NCBI RefSeq assembly: GCF_014200575.1
Contig: NZ_JACHBZ010000016.1
Location: 62,001 to 126,000 of the forward strand
Origin: Mucilaginibacter saanensis
GTDB lineage: Bacteria; Bacteroidota; Bacteroidia; Sphingobacteriales; Sphingobacteriaceae
Length of the DNA stretch: 64,000 nucleotides
Direction of reading: 5' to 3'
Part shown: in pieces, positions 34,486 to 43,125 of the stretch
Layout of the letters: every line of letters begins with the position of its first letter
Position numbering within the stretch: the stretch's first letter is position 1
Made by a program: the position numbers and the translations under genes
Notes under the pieces: model-generated
Database searches by the model: none
The model's input: only the letters and a program-made list of their open reading frames with translations
What the model was told of the DNA's origin: nothing

Positions 34486-35628
34486 TTAACTGATTACCTG
34501 GATAATATAGGCAATAGCATCCGGCGCATGTAATGCCGCGGTTGCTTCAAGCGTTTGCGCGCCGGTTGCCGATGCCCGCGTGCGCATTTCCTGCTCATAA
34601 GCCTCAATAGCCGCCTGCGTTGTAAAAAAATCAGGATTGGTGAGGCATTTGCTTAATTCCAATGCATCCAACATGGCCATATTTACACCTTCGCCGGCAA
34701 AAGGGGGCATCAGGTGCGCGGCATCGCCCAGCAGCGTAATATTAGGCAAGGCCTCCCATGTTTGATCCAGCGGCATACAATACTGCGGACGGGGTACAAA
34801 CTCCGAACTTGCATTTTCAAACAGTTCCTGCCATACGCTATCCCAACCAGTATATTCGGTTTTAAACCAGGCTAGCACCTGTGCTTTGTCAGCAAAATCT
34901 ATCCCACACTCCCTGATCCAGTTTTCGGCTGTGTTAAAGCTGGTATAAAACACCAGGCTGCCATCGCCCTTTGAACTTACAATTAGGCTTTTTTCGTCAC
35001 CCATGGCAAATATTTTGCCGCCGCCCAACAATTGATGCATCTGCGGACTTGCGGTTTCTGAATGGTATACAGCTCCTTCTATAGCGGTAACCCCGGCAAA
35101 AAAGGGCTTAATGGGTGTAACATACGGGCGAATTTTTGAGTTTGCACCATCGGCCCCAATTACAATATCGACCATAACGGAGGTTCCATTTTTAAACTCC
35201 AGTTTCCAGGAAGCATCCTGTGGTAAAAGATTTAAAAAATGGCTATCCCAAACCACCGTGCCCGGCTGCAATGAGTTTAACAGCAAATTTTGCAGCGGCC
35301 CCCGGTCAATTTCGGGGCGGTCAAGCACGCGCTCATCACCGGTATGGTCGTCAAATACCACCCGGGCATTTTTATCCATAATGCGCAGTTTATCGGCGCC
35401 GGGGCGGTAGTTGGCATAAAAGGCCTCCATCAACCCGGCCTGGTCAAGGGCCTTTAGGCCCGACTCCTCGTGCAGATCAAGCGTGGCACCCTGCATCCGG
35501 GCATCTTTATTAATATCCCTTTCATACACCTTTACATCGGCACCGTGCATTTGTAAAAGCCGGGCAAGTGTTAAACCGCCCGGACCCGCGCCCACTATGG
35601 CTATTTTTTTATTTTTAATACTATCCAT
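34486..35628 (-). CDS. TetX-like FAD-dependent monooxygenase
   Basis: 380 residues, the length of TetX. FAD-binding GxGxxG in IAIVGAGPGGLTLARLLQ, then TLDLHEESGLKAL (compare TLDLHKGSG in TetX), the second dinucleotide motif IGADGANSKIR, and GDAAHLMPPFAGEGVNMAM close to the C-terminal flavin motif of TetX. The family hydroxylates aromatic or polyketide substrates; TetX proper inactivates tetracyclines. This is a divergent relative, so resistance cannot be assumed. It lies 10 bp downstream of a TetR gene in the same operon, which probably regulates it in response to the substrate or a related compound. Confidence 0.85.
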   Translation of the reverse strand: MDSIKNKKIAIVGAGPGGLTLARLLQMHGADVKVYERDINKDARMQGATLDLHEESGLKALDQAGLMEAFYANYRPGADKLRIMDKNARVVFDDHTGDERVLDRPEIDRGPLQNLLLNSLQPGTVVWDSHFLNLLPQDASWKLEFKNGTSVMVDIVIGADGANSKIRPYVTPIKPFFAGVTAIEGAVYHSETASPQMHQLLGGGKIFAMGDEKSLIVSSKGDGSLVFYTSFNTAENWIRECGIDFADKAQVLAWFKTEYTGWDSVWQELFENASSEFVPRPQYCMPLDQTWEALPNITLLGDAAHLMPPFAGEGVNMAMLDALELSKCLTNPDFFTTQAAIEAYEQEMRTRASATGAQTLEATAALHAPDAIAYIIQVIS

Positions 35629-35638
35629 TTGTTCTGTT

Positions 35639-36238
35639 TTAATTGTTCAACATTCCCCTGGTTACTATTTGGCAGCATGCCAGGATGGTTTCCTCGGTGA
35701 TAATCTGTTCAGGTCTTTCCTGGTAATCAAAATATTCATTCACGAGATCAAACAGCGGCGAAAACAATAGTGCGCGGTGTATGTCATGGTGAAAATTCCT
35801 GATGGTACCTACTGCCGCGTGGCGCTCCAAAAAGCGCATAACGGGTGCAAAAAAATCGCCCTGTTTAATGTTTTTTTCATGATAGGCCTTGTGCAGCAAA
35901 GGCGATGACTTTCCGTATTTCATGAGCGCAAAGGCATGGCGGTTATTTTTCAAATATCCGAAGCCGTTAAGCCAGAGCTTTTTTATCCCTTCGGCAAAAT
36001 CCATATCAGCGTTAAAGTTTTCCAGTATTGCTTGCTCATAGGGCCCCAATACTTCTTCAACAAACAGCTTTACCAACAGGTCCTCCTTGTTGTCGTATTT
36101 GATATAAATGGTGCGCGGCGATATATTGGCAGCCTTGGCCAGCTTTTGCATGGTTAAGTTTTCCAGGCCCTCCTCGGCTATAATCTGCAGGGCTATGCTG
36201 CGTATGGCTTCTTCTTTTTCTAAACTCTTTGGTCGCAT
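35639..36238 (-). CDS. TetR-family repressor
   Basis: 199 residues. N-terminal helix-turn-helix about 10-55 (NLTMQKLAKAANISPRTIYIKYDNKEDLL is a standard TetR module) and a helical C-terminal ligand domain (about 75-195) with WLNGFGYLKNNRHAFALMKYG. It is the first gene of the operon with the TetX-like enzyme and lies 194 bp from a divergent dehydrogenase. A 22-bp palindrome 53 bp upstream is the natural operator candidate for autoregulation. Confidence 0.9.
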   Translation of the reverse strand: MRPKSLEKEEAIRSIALQIIAEEGLENLTMQKLAKAANISPRTIYIKYDNKEDLLVKLFVEEVLGPYEQAILENFNADMDFAEGIKKLWLNGFGYLKNNRHAFALMKYGKSSPLLHKAYHEKNIKQGDFFAPVMRFLERHAAVGTIRNFHHDIHRALLFSPLFDLVNEYFDYQERPEQIITEETILACCQIVTRGMLNN

Positions 36239-36290
36239 GTATCAATTTATTTTTCTTTTCAACAGAAAAGACTAAAACACAGTACAATAA

Positions 36291-36312
36291 TAAGTAAATG
36301 TTTATTTACTTA
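36291..36312. promoter_or_regulatory. Palindromic operator candidate between TetR and SDR genes
   Basis: TAAGTAAAT (36291-36299) and its perfect complement (36304-36312) with a 4-bp spacer. A further half-site, AAGTAAGT, follows about 20 bp away. The size and divergent-promoter placement fit a TetR-family operator controlling one or both genes. No experimental support. Confidence 0.6.
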
Positions 36313-36432
36313 CAAATCTTATTTAATATGTTTAAGTAAGTGAGCGTTTTAACAAAGCAACTTGAGCTTTTCAACAAAGCCGGCGATGACAATACTACCG
36401 ATCTTTGTTAAACAAAATTAAAACATAACACA

Positions 36433-37320
36433 ATGACAAAAATTTGGTTTATAACAGGAAGCTCCCGCGGATTGGGACGCAGCCTGACCGAGGCAGTACT
36501 TGCCAAAGGCGACAAAGTGGCCGCTACCGCCCGTAACCCCGAACAACTGAAAGACCTTGCAGATCAATATCCTGATCAGTTATACCCGATGCAACTGGAT
36601 GTGACTAATAAAGAGCAGATCACAGCTGCGGTTGAAAGCACCATTAAACATTTTGGCCGTATTGATGTATTGGTAAATAACGCCGGCTTTGGCATCATAG
36701 GTGCAGCCGAGGCTTTTACCGATGACCAGGTGCGCAGCCAACTGGAAACTAACCTGTATGCCCCTATTGAAATAACACGCGTGGTTTTACCTTACATGCG
36801 AAAACAACGTTCGGGTCATATTTTGCAGATCAGTTCGGTAGGTGGCCGGGTGGGCAACGCCGGGTTATCCATGTACCAGGCTGCTAAGTTTGGACTGAGC
36901 GGTTTTAGCGAAGCTTTAGCAAAAGAAGTATCAGCATTGAATATCCACGTAATATGTGTAGAACCCGGTGGTTTCCGTACTGATTGGGCGGGCGACTCCA
37001 TGACCTACACCGAAACCATAGCGGGTTATGAATCAACCGTAGATGCCCGGATTGATTTTCTTAAGAGCGGAAAATTTGTTCCGATGGGCGATCCGGGTAA
37101 GGCAGCCAGGGTAATGATTGATATTGTTGAACATCCTGAGCCACCGGTACACCTGGTATTGGGAAGCGAAGCCATTGCCCTGTTAAAACATGCCGATGCA
37201 GAACGCAGTGCCGAACTGGAAAAATGGTTACCGGTAAGCACCTCTACCGACCATGACGATGCCGAGAATTTTCTGGAAACAGCAGCCGGTAAGTTATTGC
37301 TTAATACCAAGGGGCGTTAA
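36433..37320 (+). CDS. Short-chain dehydrogenase/reductase (SDR)
   Basis: 295 residues, classical SDR. Cofactor motif TGSSRGLG near residue 8, LVNNAGFG near 82, catalytic Ser in ISSVGGRVG and Tyr/Lys in YQAAK around 153-157. Arg in TARNPEQL suggests NADP(H) preference. The substrate is unknown. It is divergent from the TetR/TetX-like operon and may share the palindromic control site; AraC lies 86 bp downstream. Confidence 0.9.
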   Translation: MTKIWFITGSSRGLGRSLTEAVLAKGDKVAATARNPEQLKDLADQYPDQLYPMQLDVTNKEQITAAVESTIKHFGRIDVLVNNAGFGIIGAAEAFTDDQVRSQLETNLYAPIEITRVVLPYMRKQRSGHILQISSVGGRVGNAGLSMYQAAKFGLSGFSEALAKEVSALNIHVICVEPGGFRTDWAGDSMTYTETIAGYESTVDARIDFLKSGKFVPMGDPGKAARVMIDIVEHPEPPVHLVLGSEAIALLKHADAERSAELEKWLPVSTSTDHDDAENFLETAAGKLLLNTKGR

Positions 37321-37406
37321 TTTGGTTCGGATATAAATTTACCGGCACAGCATTGTTGTATAAACTTGTACAGCAATGCTGTGCTAATTTTTTAAATTTG
37401 ATCAAT

Positions 37407-38213
37407 ATGCTCACAAAAAATCAAATAAGCCCCCAATCGGAAATTCATTACTCCTGCTATTATACCAGGAGCCGCGGCGGCGAACAATTTATTCCGGAGC
37501 ATGCATTCAGCTACCAGATATCCGGCAACCTTACCCTTACCGATGCTAATAAGGAGTATACCTCGGGCCCCGGCGATTTTCGGTTGAGCCGACGAAATCA
37601 CCTGGTAAAATTCCTGAAACAGCCACCTCCGGGCGGCGAGTTTAAATCGGTATCCGTTTTTCTGGACCAGACAACACTCCGCAACTTCAGCATAGAATAT
37701 GGTTACCGGGCCGAAAAAAATCATGAGAGCGACAGCATCATCAGCCTTAAACCCAACCCGCTTTACAAAAGCTACATGGAATCGTTACTGCCTTATGAGC
37801 AAATACAGCAACCCGGTGATAAAAACCTGCTGTCACTCAAACTACGCGAAGCCATCCTGATATTATTACAAGCTAATCCCGAGTTAAAAGACGTACTATT
37901 TGACTTTAGCGAACCCGGCAAAATTGACCTGGAAGGCTTCATGAATAAAAACTTTCACTTTAATGTGCAGCTTAAAAGGTTTGCCTATTTAACCGGGCGC
38001 AGTCTGGCCACTTTTAAACGCGACTTTGAAAAAATATTCCACCTGACGCCCAGTCGCTGGTTACAGCACAGAAGACTGCAAGAGGCACATTACCAGATTA
38101 AAGAGGAAGGCAAAGCCCCCTCAGAAGTTTACCTGGAGCTTGGTTTTGAAGACCTGTCGCATTTTTCATTTGCGTTTAAAAAGGCATTTGGGGTGGCACC
38201 CTCCAGAATTTAA
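37407..38213 (+). CDS. AraC-family transcriptional regulator
   Basis: About 268 residues from the ATG at 37407, chosen because residues from the ATG at 37353 look non-conserved. The N-terminal domain about 15-160 is of the ExsA-like type; the C-terminal double helix-turn-helix is about 165-268 (TGRSLATFKRDFEKIFHLTP and GFEDLSHFSFAFKKAFG). It probably regulates the neighbouring dehydrogenase and NTF2-like genes. Confidence 0.88.
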   Translation: MLTKNQISPQSEIHYSCYYTRSRGGEQFIPEHAFSYQISGNLTLTDANKEYTSGPGDFRLSRRNHLVKFLKQPPPGGEFKSVSVFLDQTTLRNFSIEYGYRAEKNHESDSIISLKPNPLYKSYMESLLPYEQIQQPGDKNLLSLKLREAILILLQANPELKDVLFDFSEPGKIDLEGFMNKNFHFNVQLKRFAYLTGRSLATFKRDFEKIFHLTPSRWLQHRRLQEAHYQIKEEGKAPSEVYLELGFEDLSHFSFAFKKAFGVAPSRI

Positions 38214-38306
38214 TTTTCAAGTGCCGTATTTTCAATATTTTATACCACTAAATCATTGAATAATACCATTTATAAATTGCGGAAGCAACTATCTTTGGTT
38301 ATAATC

Positions 38307-38717
38307 ATGGAACAGAAACTCCCACTCCCTCCGTTTAATTTTGAAACGGCCACCCAAAAGGTGCAACTGGCAGAAGATGCCTGGAACAGCAAAGATCCTG
38401 AAAGGGTATCATTGGCTTATACCATTGACAGCGAATGGCGCAACCGCTCGCAGTTTGTAAACGGCAGACAGGAAATTGTGCAATTCCTGACGGCCAAGTG
38501 GCAAAAGGAATTTGAATATAAACTAAAAAAGGAGTTATGGGCATTTACAGATAACCGCATAGCCGTACGTTTTGAATATGAGTACCACGATGCCACGGGC
38601 CAATGGTTTCGCGCTTACGGTAACGAAAACTGGGAATTTAATGAGCATGGCTTAATGCAAAAAAGATTTGCCAGCATTAATGATGTGCCCATCAAAGAAG
38701 AAGACCGCAGGTTATAG
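38307..38717 (+). CDS. NTF2-like protein (DUF1348 family)
   Basis: 136 residues from the ATG at 38307. The whole length matches the DUF1348 branch of the NTF2-like fold: [34 protein letters not shown] and a [13 protein letters not shown] end block. The fold forms a pocket, and some members are isomerases or hydrolases, but DUF1348 has no assigned activity. The start at 38256 would add 17 residues not seen in the family. Confidence 0.85.
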   Translation: MEQKLPLPPFNFETATQKVQLAEDAWNSKDPERVSLAYTIDSEWRNRSQFVNGRQEIVQFLTAKWQKEFEYKLKKELWAFTDNRIAVRFEYEYHDATGQWFRAYGNENWEFNEHGLMQKRFASINDVPIKEEDRRL

Positions 38718-38742
38718 GCCTAAGTATCCTCTGCCCCGGAAC

Positions 38743-38782
38743 AATCAATAAGCTATCCTGATTTTATGGCCGCTTATTGATT
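38743..38782. terminator. Inverted repeat between converging genes
   Basis: AATCAATAAGC (38743-38753) and its perfect complement (38772-38782) with an 18-nt loop, placed between the converging NTF2-like and ArsR genes. No T-run follows on either strand, so termination is possible but weak. The 258-bp spacer holds no gene. Confidence 0.4.
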
Positions 38783-38975
38783 TGGGTAAATGTGGATATA
38801 GCCGAATGGCTTAACTGAATTATATTGCTCTTGTTGAGTAATAAAAGCAGTGTTAGTAAAATAATGCGCAGGTACCTGTTCATTGTATTTAATTTTTCTA
38901 TCAATACACGTTTTGATGGATCTACCCTTAGTCAGTGATGAAATTTATTGCCCTTATTAATGGTGCCGAAGCCTG

Positions 38976-39665
38976 TTACGGCTTCACATCAATATTTAAC
39001 AGCCTCTTAAATTCCGCTTCGCCTTTGGAGGTGAGTTGCAGGCTCCTTTTCTGATAAACTTTCCTGAACCAGCCTTCTTTTAGATAACACTGCAATAATG
39101 CCGCACCAAGGCTGCCTGCCAGGTGTGGTCTTTTCTCGGTCCAGTCGATACACTTTAAGGCCAGCGGCCTTTTTGCTGTTTGGAGCTGCCCGGTATTTAT
39201 CCCAAGTGTACCAAACCAATCAAGCCCTTCGGCTGTAACTGCAAATTCCCGGGGTTGTGTGGGATGGTCTGCAATAAACCCTTTGGCTAAAAAAGCTTCG
39301 GTTACCTGTACACCAGCCTGTCCCGCCAAATGGTCATAACAGCTGCGGGCGGCCCTTACCTGTTTTTGTGTCCGGCTAAGCTCGCGGGGTGCAGAAAAAA
39401 CGTTAGCCAAAGTTTCAACAGCTACGGCTATTTCGGGGCGCGCATATACAAAGTACTTATATTTCCCTTGCTTACTTACGGTAAGTATACCGGCCTCTAC
39501 CAGCTTTTTGAGGTGACTGCTGGCTGATTGCGGCGTAATATTAGCGGCCATAGCCAGTTCGCTCGCCGTTACTGGTTTACCCTCAAACAGCTCCCATATC
39601 ATAGCTGCCCGGGCGGGTTCGCCAAAAAGGGTTGCCGCTTGTTTAAAACTATTTAAATTGGTCAT
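38976..39665 (-). CDS. ArsR-type winged-helix regulator
   Basis: About 229 residues (229 from the Met at 39665; an upstream Met at 39686 adds seven). The first 90 residues are an ArsR winged helix: LFGEPARAAMIWELF, ASELAMAANITPQSASSHLKKL and a GKYKYFVYA wing. No cysteine metal motif is seen, so it is not a classic metal sensor. The longer C-terminal half suggests a distinct effector domain. It stands 57 bp from the PAP2-like gene on the same strand. Confidence 0.85.
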   Translation of the reverse strand: MTNLNSFKQAATLFGEPARAAMIWELFEGKPVTASELAMAANITPQSASSHLKKLVEAGILTVSKQGKYKYFVYARPEIAVAVETLANVFSAPRELSRTQKQVRAARSCYDHLAGQAGVQVTEAFLAKGFIADHPTQPREFAVTAEGLDWFGTLGINTGQLQTAKRPLALKCIDWTEKRPHLAGSLGAALLQCYLKEGWFRKVYQKRSLQLTSKGEAEFKRLLNIDVKP

Positions 39666-39742
39666 GATGCTATCGGTTAATCCCACAGCGTAAATATACC
39701 GGGTATAAATGAGCTACACTTCGGTTTGTATTTAACTATAAC

Positions 39743-41071
39743 CTATTTTTTCATCGCCAGCTTTATGGCAACCGAGTCGCCTACAATTTTGCCGTACTCG
39801 TGCGATACGATGCAGGAGTTATGAAAATGTATGCCACCGTAAAAGCGGGCCCAGACATTCTCATCAGCAGCGGCACGAAATGATTTGTACGACCGGCTTT
39901 TGATGCCGAACTCCAGTTCAGAGGTATCGGTATAAGCCACATTATCGCCCAGGGCGCTGGTGAGGGCTTCCGCAGCCGCGGCAGATATGGTACAATGCCC
40001 GCAGGTATATTCCGGAAACGGCGGCGTTTGCAGATGCGGCCGCCACTCGGAATCAATATATTTGTTGATCACAGTTTCGGGACGGGCTGTATTGTAAATG
40101 TATTTAGCCGTCCATGATTCAATAAAGGCATCAAATAAAGCAATGGCGGTTTTAGCATAGGCGTATACCGTTTTATTAAAATCGGCATTGGTTTGTTTGG
40201 CTCCAATACCCACGATACTTAACCAATGCCCCGGCGGCGAAAACTTTTTAGTGATGAACTGCAGGTGGCCTGTTACATTGAGCTTGCCGGGGTTATCATC
40301 CCAAAAATCCGCCATGTGGGCCTGGTCATGGGTTAAGCTGTCACCGGCACCTTTAATGTACATCACCTCCTTATAGTATTTGCTGGCCTTATTTTTCACA
40401 TCAAACGCAGGTGGCGGCGGTACGCTGTACTCCTTGGCGTTATGCATCACCATAGTACGGATCTCGCCCCAATGGGGTTCCACCGCTTCGCCATAAAGCG
40501 GAGCCGTGGGTACCCAGCGGCCGGGCACATCGTTAATGGCAAATTTGGTGGCGCTGCGTGTTTTCAGATAGTTATCTTTTTTGCTCCAGGCCATTACAGA
40601 GCCCACAACGGCTTTGGCATAAGCCTCAGAATTGCTGATCTCATCGGCAGGCATACCGTGTGTTACCGCTATGTTATGCAGGCTGTCGGTATAATACTTC
40701 AGGCTCCCTTCCGGAAAGGTAACTGCCTCGCCCACCTTGCAAAAGGCCAGCAGCGCAGCATATTCATAATCAATAGTTTGATCAAGGGGTGGTTTTGCAA
40801 TTGTTTTTAGTCCGTTTAACTGCCCTGCCAGTGAGCTGTATTGTTTTGGAGAACCGGCAGCAATCACCTCGTAGGCGGCCACCGTTGCATAAGCATAATT
40901 GCGCGATGCTACCACCGGACTAAAGTTATTCCCCATTACCACGCGATTTAATTCATAAACCGTACGGCTATATAAGTCCGGATCATGCAGGATGACTTTG
41001 TAATCAGATTTCTTGGCGCAAGACGTAAAAAACAATACTACAACAGCAGTAAAAACCATTAATGGCTTCAT
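39743..41071 (-). CDS. Vanadium-haloperoxidase/PAP2-like lipoprotein
   Basis: 442 residues, lipobox FTSC around 15-18. The acid-phosphatase/haloperoxidase active-site blocks are present: ARPETVI (Arg-Pro), PEYTCGHCTISAAAAEALT (GH with the catalytic His) and RFYGGIHFHNSCIVSHEYG (Arg and second His). The fold serves lipid phosphatases and vanadium haloperoxidases, and genes of this type are common in Bacteroidota glycan loci with unknown purpose. It is the last gene of a tight operon, 19 bp after the GH65 gene. Confidence 0.85.
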   Translation of the reverse strand: MKPLMVFTAVVVLFFTSCAKKSDYKVILHDPDLYSRTVYELNRVVMGNNFSPVVASRNYAYATVAAYEVIAAGSPKQYSSLAGQLNGLKTIAKPPLDQTIDYEYAALLAFCKVGEAVTFPEGSLKYYTDSLHNIAVTHGMPADEISNSEAYAKAVVGSVMAWSKKDNYLKTRSATKFAINDVPGRWVPTAPLYGEAVEPHWGEIRTMVMHNAKEYSVPPPPAFDVKNKASKYYKEVMYIKGAGDSLTHDQAHMADFWDDNPGKLNVTGHLQFITKKFSPPGHWLSIVGIGAKQTNADFNKTVYAYAKTAIALFDAFIESWTAKYIYNTARPETVINKYIDSEWRPHLQTPPFPEYTCGHCTISAAAAEALTSALGDNVAYTDTSELEFGIKSRSYKSFRAAADENVWARFYGGIHFHNSCIVSHEYGKIVGDSVAIKLAMKK

Positions 41072-41090
41072 AAAATTCAGTTAGCAATTA

Positions 41091-43124
41091 TCACTTAACA
41101 ATGTAAGTTTTTTTATCGGGACCTACACCGGTTATTGTTAATGATTTCCAGTTTTTAGGTAATTTACTTTTAAGCTGCACAATGCCTTCGGGTGTAATAT
41201 CCAACCCGCCGAAGCCCATCAGCAAACTTTGAATAATACCACCCGCGCCGGTTGCAAAATAGGGGTTTGTACCACCCTTGGTTTCGGCAATAACCCTGAA
41301 CGGAGGTAGTAAATTAGGCTCGTAGGCATCCTTAAAAAAGTGATACGCTTTATCGCCATTGCCTAAGCGGGCATATAACAGGGTAAATATACCCTGGGTC
41401 ATGGCGGGGGTGCCTTCATTAGGTACACGAGTTTCGTAATACTCCAGGTCTTTTTTAATCTGGGCCGGGTCTGTTATGGTTTTAAGCGGATAAGCCAGCA
41501 GGTTTACATCGGCCTGTTTAATGCCCTCGCCTTTGTATGATGCAAACTCCTTGGTTACCCCATCTGCAAATTTAAGTATGGGTATGTTTTGTTCCACCAA
41601 CTGCCAGTCCGGGTCGGCGGTAAGGCCTAATATTTTTGCGGTGGCTATGGCGCTTTGCAGGTTTGCTTTTGCGGCTGCATTGGTAAAGGCGTTATTATCC
41701 ACATTCTCGGCCCATTCATCAGCGGCTACCACATCCTTAATGTCATAATTGCCATCACCGTTACGTTCCACGCGGCTTGCCCAAAAATCAGCCGTGGCGG
41801 CAATTATTGGCCAGCCTTTTTCCAACAGCCATTGCTTATCCTGGGTAACGCAATAGTAATTCCAGGCGGCCAGCGCCACATCTGCGGTAATATGGTGCTC
41901 AAACGGACCACTCAGGGCCCACACCGGGGTTTCTTCTACGCCACTATCGGCACTTTCCCAGGGATACATAGCTCCCTTGTAGCCATGCGAAAAGGCATTT
42001 TGCCTGGCAGCGGCCAATCGCTGAAAGCGGTACTCTACCAATGATTTTGCAATTTCAGGATGCAGCACCAGCAATGCGGGGTACATCCATACATCCGCAT
42101 CCCAAAACACGTGCCCGTTATAACCCAAACCCGAAAGCCCCATTGGCGACGGCGAGTAAGCGGTGCCTGCCCTTGAAAAAGAATACAAATGATATAACAT
42201 ACTATGTACGTCCTGCTGCGCCTGTGCATCGCCCTCAATTTTTATATCACTTTTCCACAGTTCGTCCCAGGCTTTTTCATGGTATTGTATCAGCCGTGTA
42301 CGGCCCTCCAGTTTAGCAAACATGGTGAGGCGCTCGGCCTGGTTCAGCGGGTCGGCATCATGTGCCGAGGTAATGGACGAACCTGCAAGCGCATACTGAT
42401 AGGTTTGCCCGGCCGCAATACTCTTGCTAAATTTCATGAGGTGCATGTTATTGTCCCACATTTCGTGAATCACGCGCGGCTCCTGCCCATGTTGCTCATT
42501 AAACAAAAAGGTATTGGATGCACAAAGCTGCAGTTTCCCGGTCGGGCTTTTAGCAGTTGAGGTAAGCAAACTAATGGTTACATGCGGCCTGTCAATTTCA
42601 TTATAGTAGTTCTGTACATCTTTTAAGGCATCAGGCGCTTCCATTACACTTGCCGCGGTAACATTAATGGCTTTTTTTGCAGTAATGCTAATGTCCATTA
42701 AAACGGTGAAAGGCAGCTGGCGTAAGGAGTAATAGATGTATTTGACAGATGCGGCATCGCCATAATCAAACGTGGTGGTAAATGCGGCATGCTGCATATC
42801 CAGTTCCTGCTTAAAGTTGCTGATATTTTTGGCATCAATACGCTTGCCGTTTATCTCCAGGTACATGTTAAGCAGGTTAAAGCTATTCAGGAAATTGCTC
42901 ACCCTACCCCTGCCATACAGATCATAAGCACCTGCAAGTACTACATTTTTCACCTTAAATGGTTCCGGTGCCGATACAATGCCGATCATGCCGTTAGCCA
43001 CCGTGATACCATAGTAGTTAGCCGGATCAATTTTATCGGCCTTTATCTGCCACGCATCCTGCGCCTGTATAGTAGTACTGCCTAATAAACCAACTGCAAT
43101 CAGTAACCCGTATATTTTATTCAT
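41091..43124 (-). CDS. GH65-family glycoside hydrolase/phosphorylase-like enzyme, secreted
   Basis: 677 residues with signal peptide (TTIQAQD). Typical GH65 barrel signatures: YNGHVFWDADVWMYPALL, YRFQRLAAARQNA, MYPWESADSG, then ADEWAENVDNNAFTN with the general-acid Glu. GH65 members act on alpha-glucosides such as trehalose, kojibiose or glucosyl-galactose, by phosphorolysis or hydrolysis. Export to the periplasm, where phosphate use is unusual, suggests a hydrolase like acid trehalase or the ATHL1-type glucosidase. It lies 1 bp from the FG-GAP gene, so it is operonic. Confidence 0.88.
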   Translation of the reverse strand: MNKIYGLLIAVGLLGSTTIQAQDAWQIKADKIDPANYYGITVANGMIGIVSAPEPFKVKNVVLAGAYDLYGRGRVSNFLNSFNLLNMYLEINGKRIDAKNISNFKQELDMQHAAFTTTFDYGDAASVKYIYYSLRQLPFTVLMDISITAKKAINVTAASVMEAPDALKDVQNYYNEIDRPHVTISLLTSTAKSPTGKLQLCASNTFLFNEQHGQEPRVIHEMWDNNMHLMKFSKSIAAGQTYQYALAGSSITSAHDADPLNQAERLTMFAKLEGRTRLIQYHEKAWDELWKSDIKIEGDAQAQQDVHSMLYHLYSFSRAGTAYSPSPMGLSGLGYNGHVFWDADVWMYPALLVLHPEIAKSLVEYRFQRLAAARQNAFSHGYKGAMYPWESADSGVEETPVWALSGPFEHHITADVALAAWNYYCVTQDKQWLLEKGWPIIAATADFWASRVERNGDGNYDIKDVVAADEWAENVDNNAFTNAAAKANLQSAIATAKILGLTADPDWQLVEQNIPILKFADGVTKEFASYKGEGIKQADVNLLAYPLKTITDPAQIKKDLEYYETRVPNEGTPAMTQGIFTLLYARLGNGDKAYHFFKDAYEPNLLPPFRVIAETKGGTNPYFATGAGGIIQSLLMGFGGLDITPEGIVQLKSKLPKNWKSLTITGVGPDKKTYIVK

Positions 43125-43125
43125 A

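Noticed and set aside
34486..35628. Calling the monooxygenase a tetracycline resistance gene
   Set aside because: Motifs are shared with TetX but the sequence is divergent and the chromosomal context is ordinary; activity cannot be inferred.
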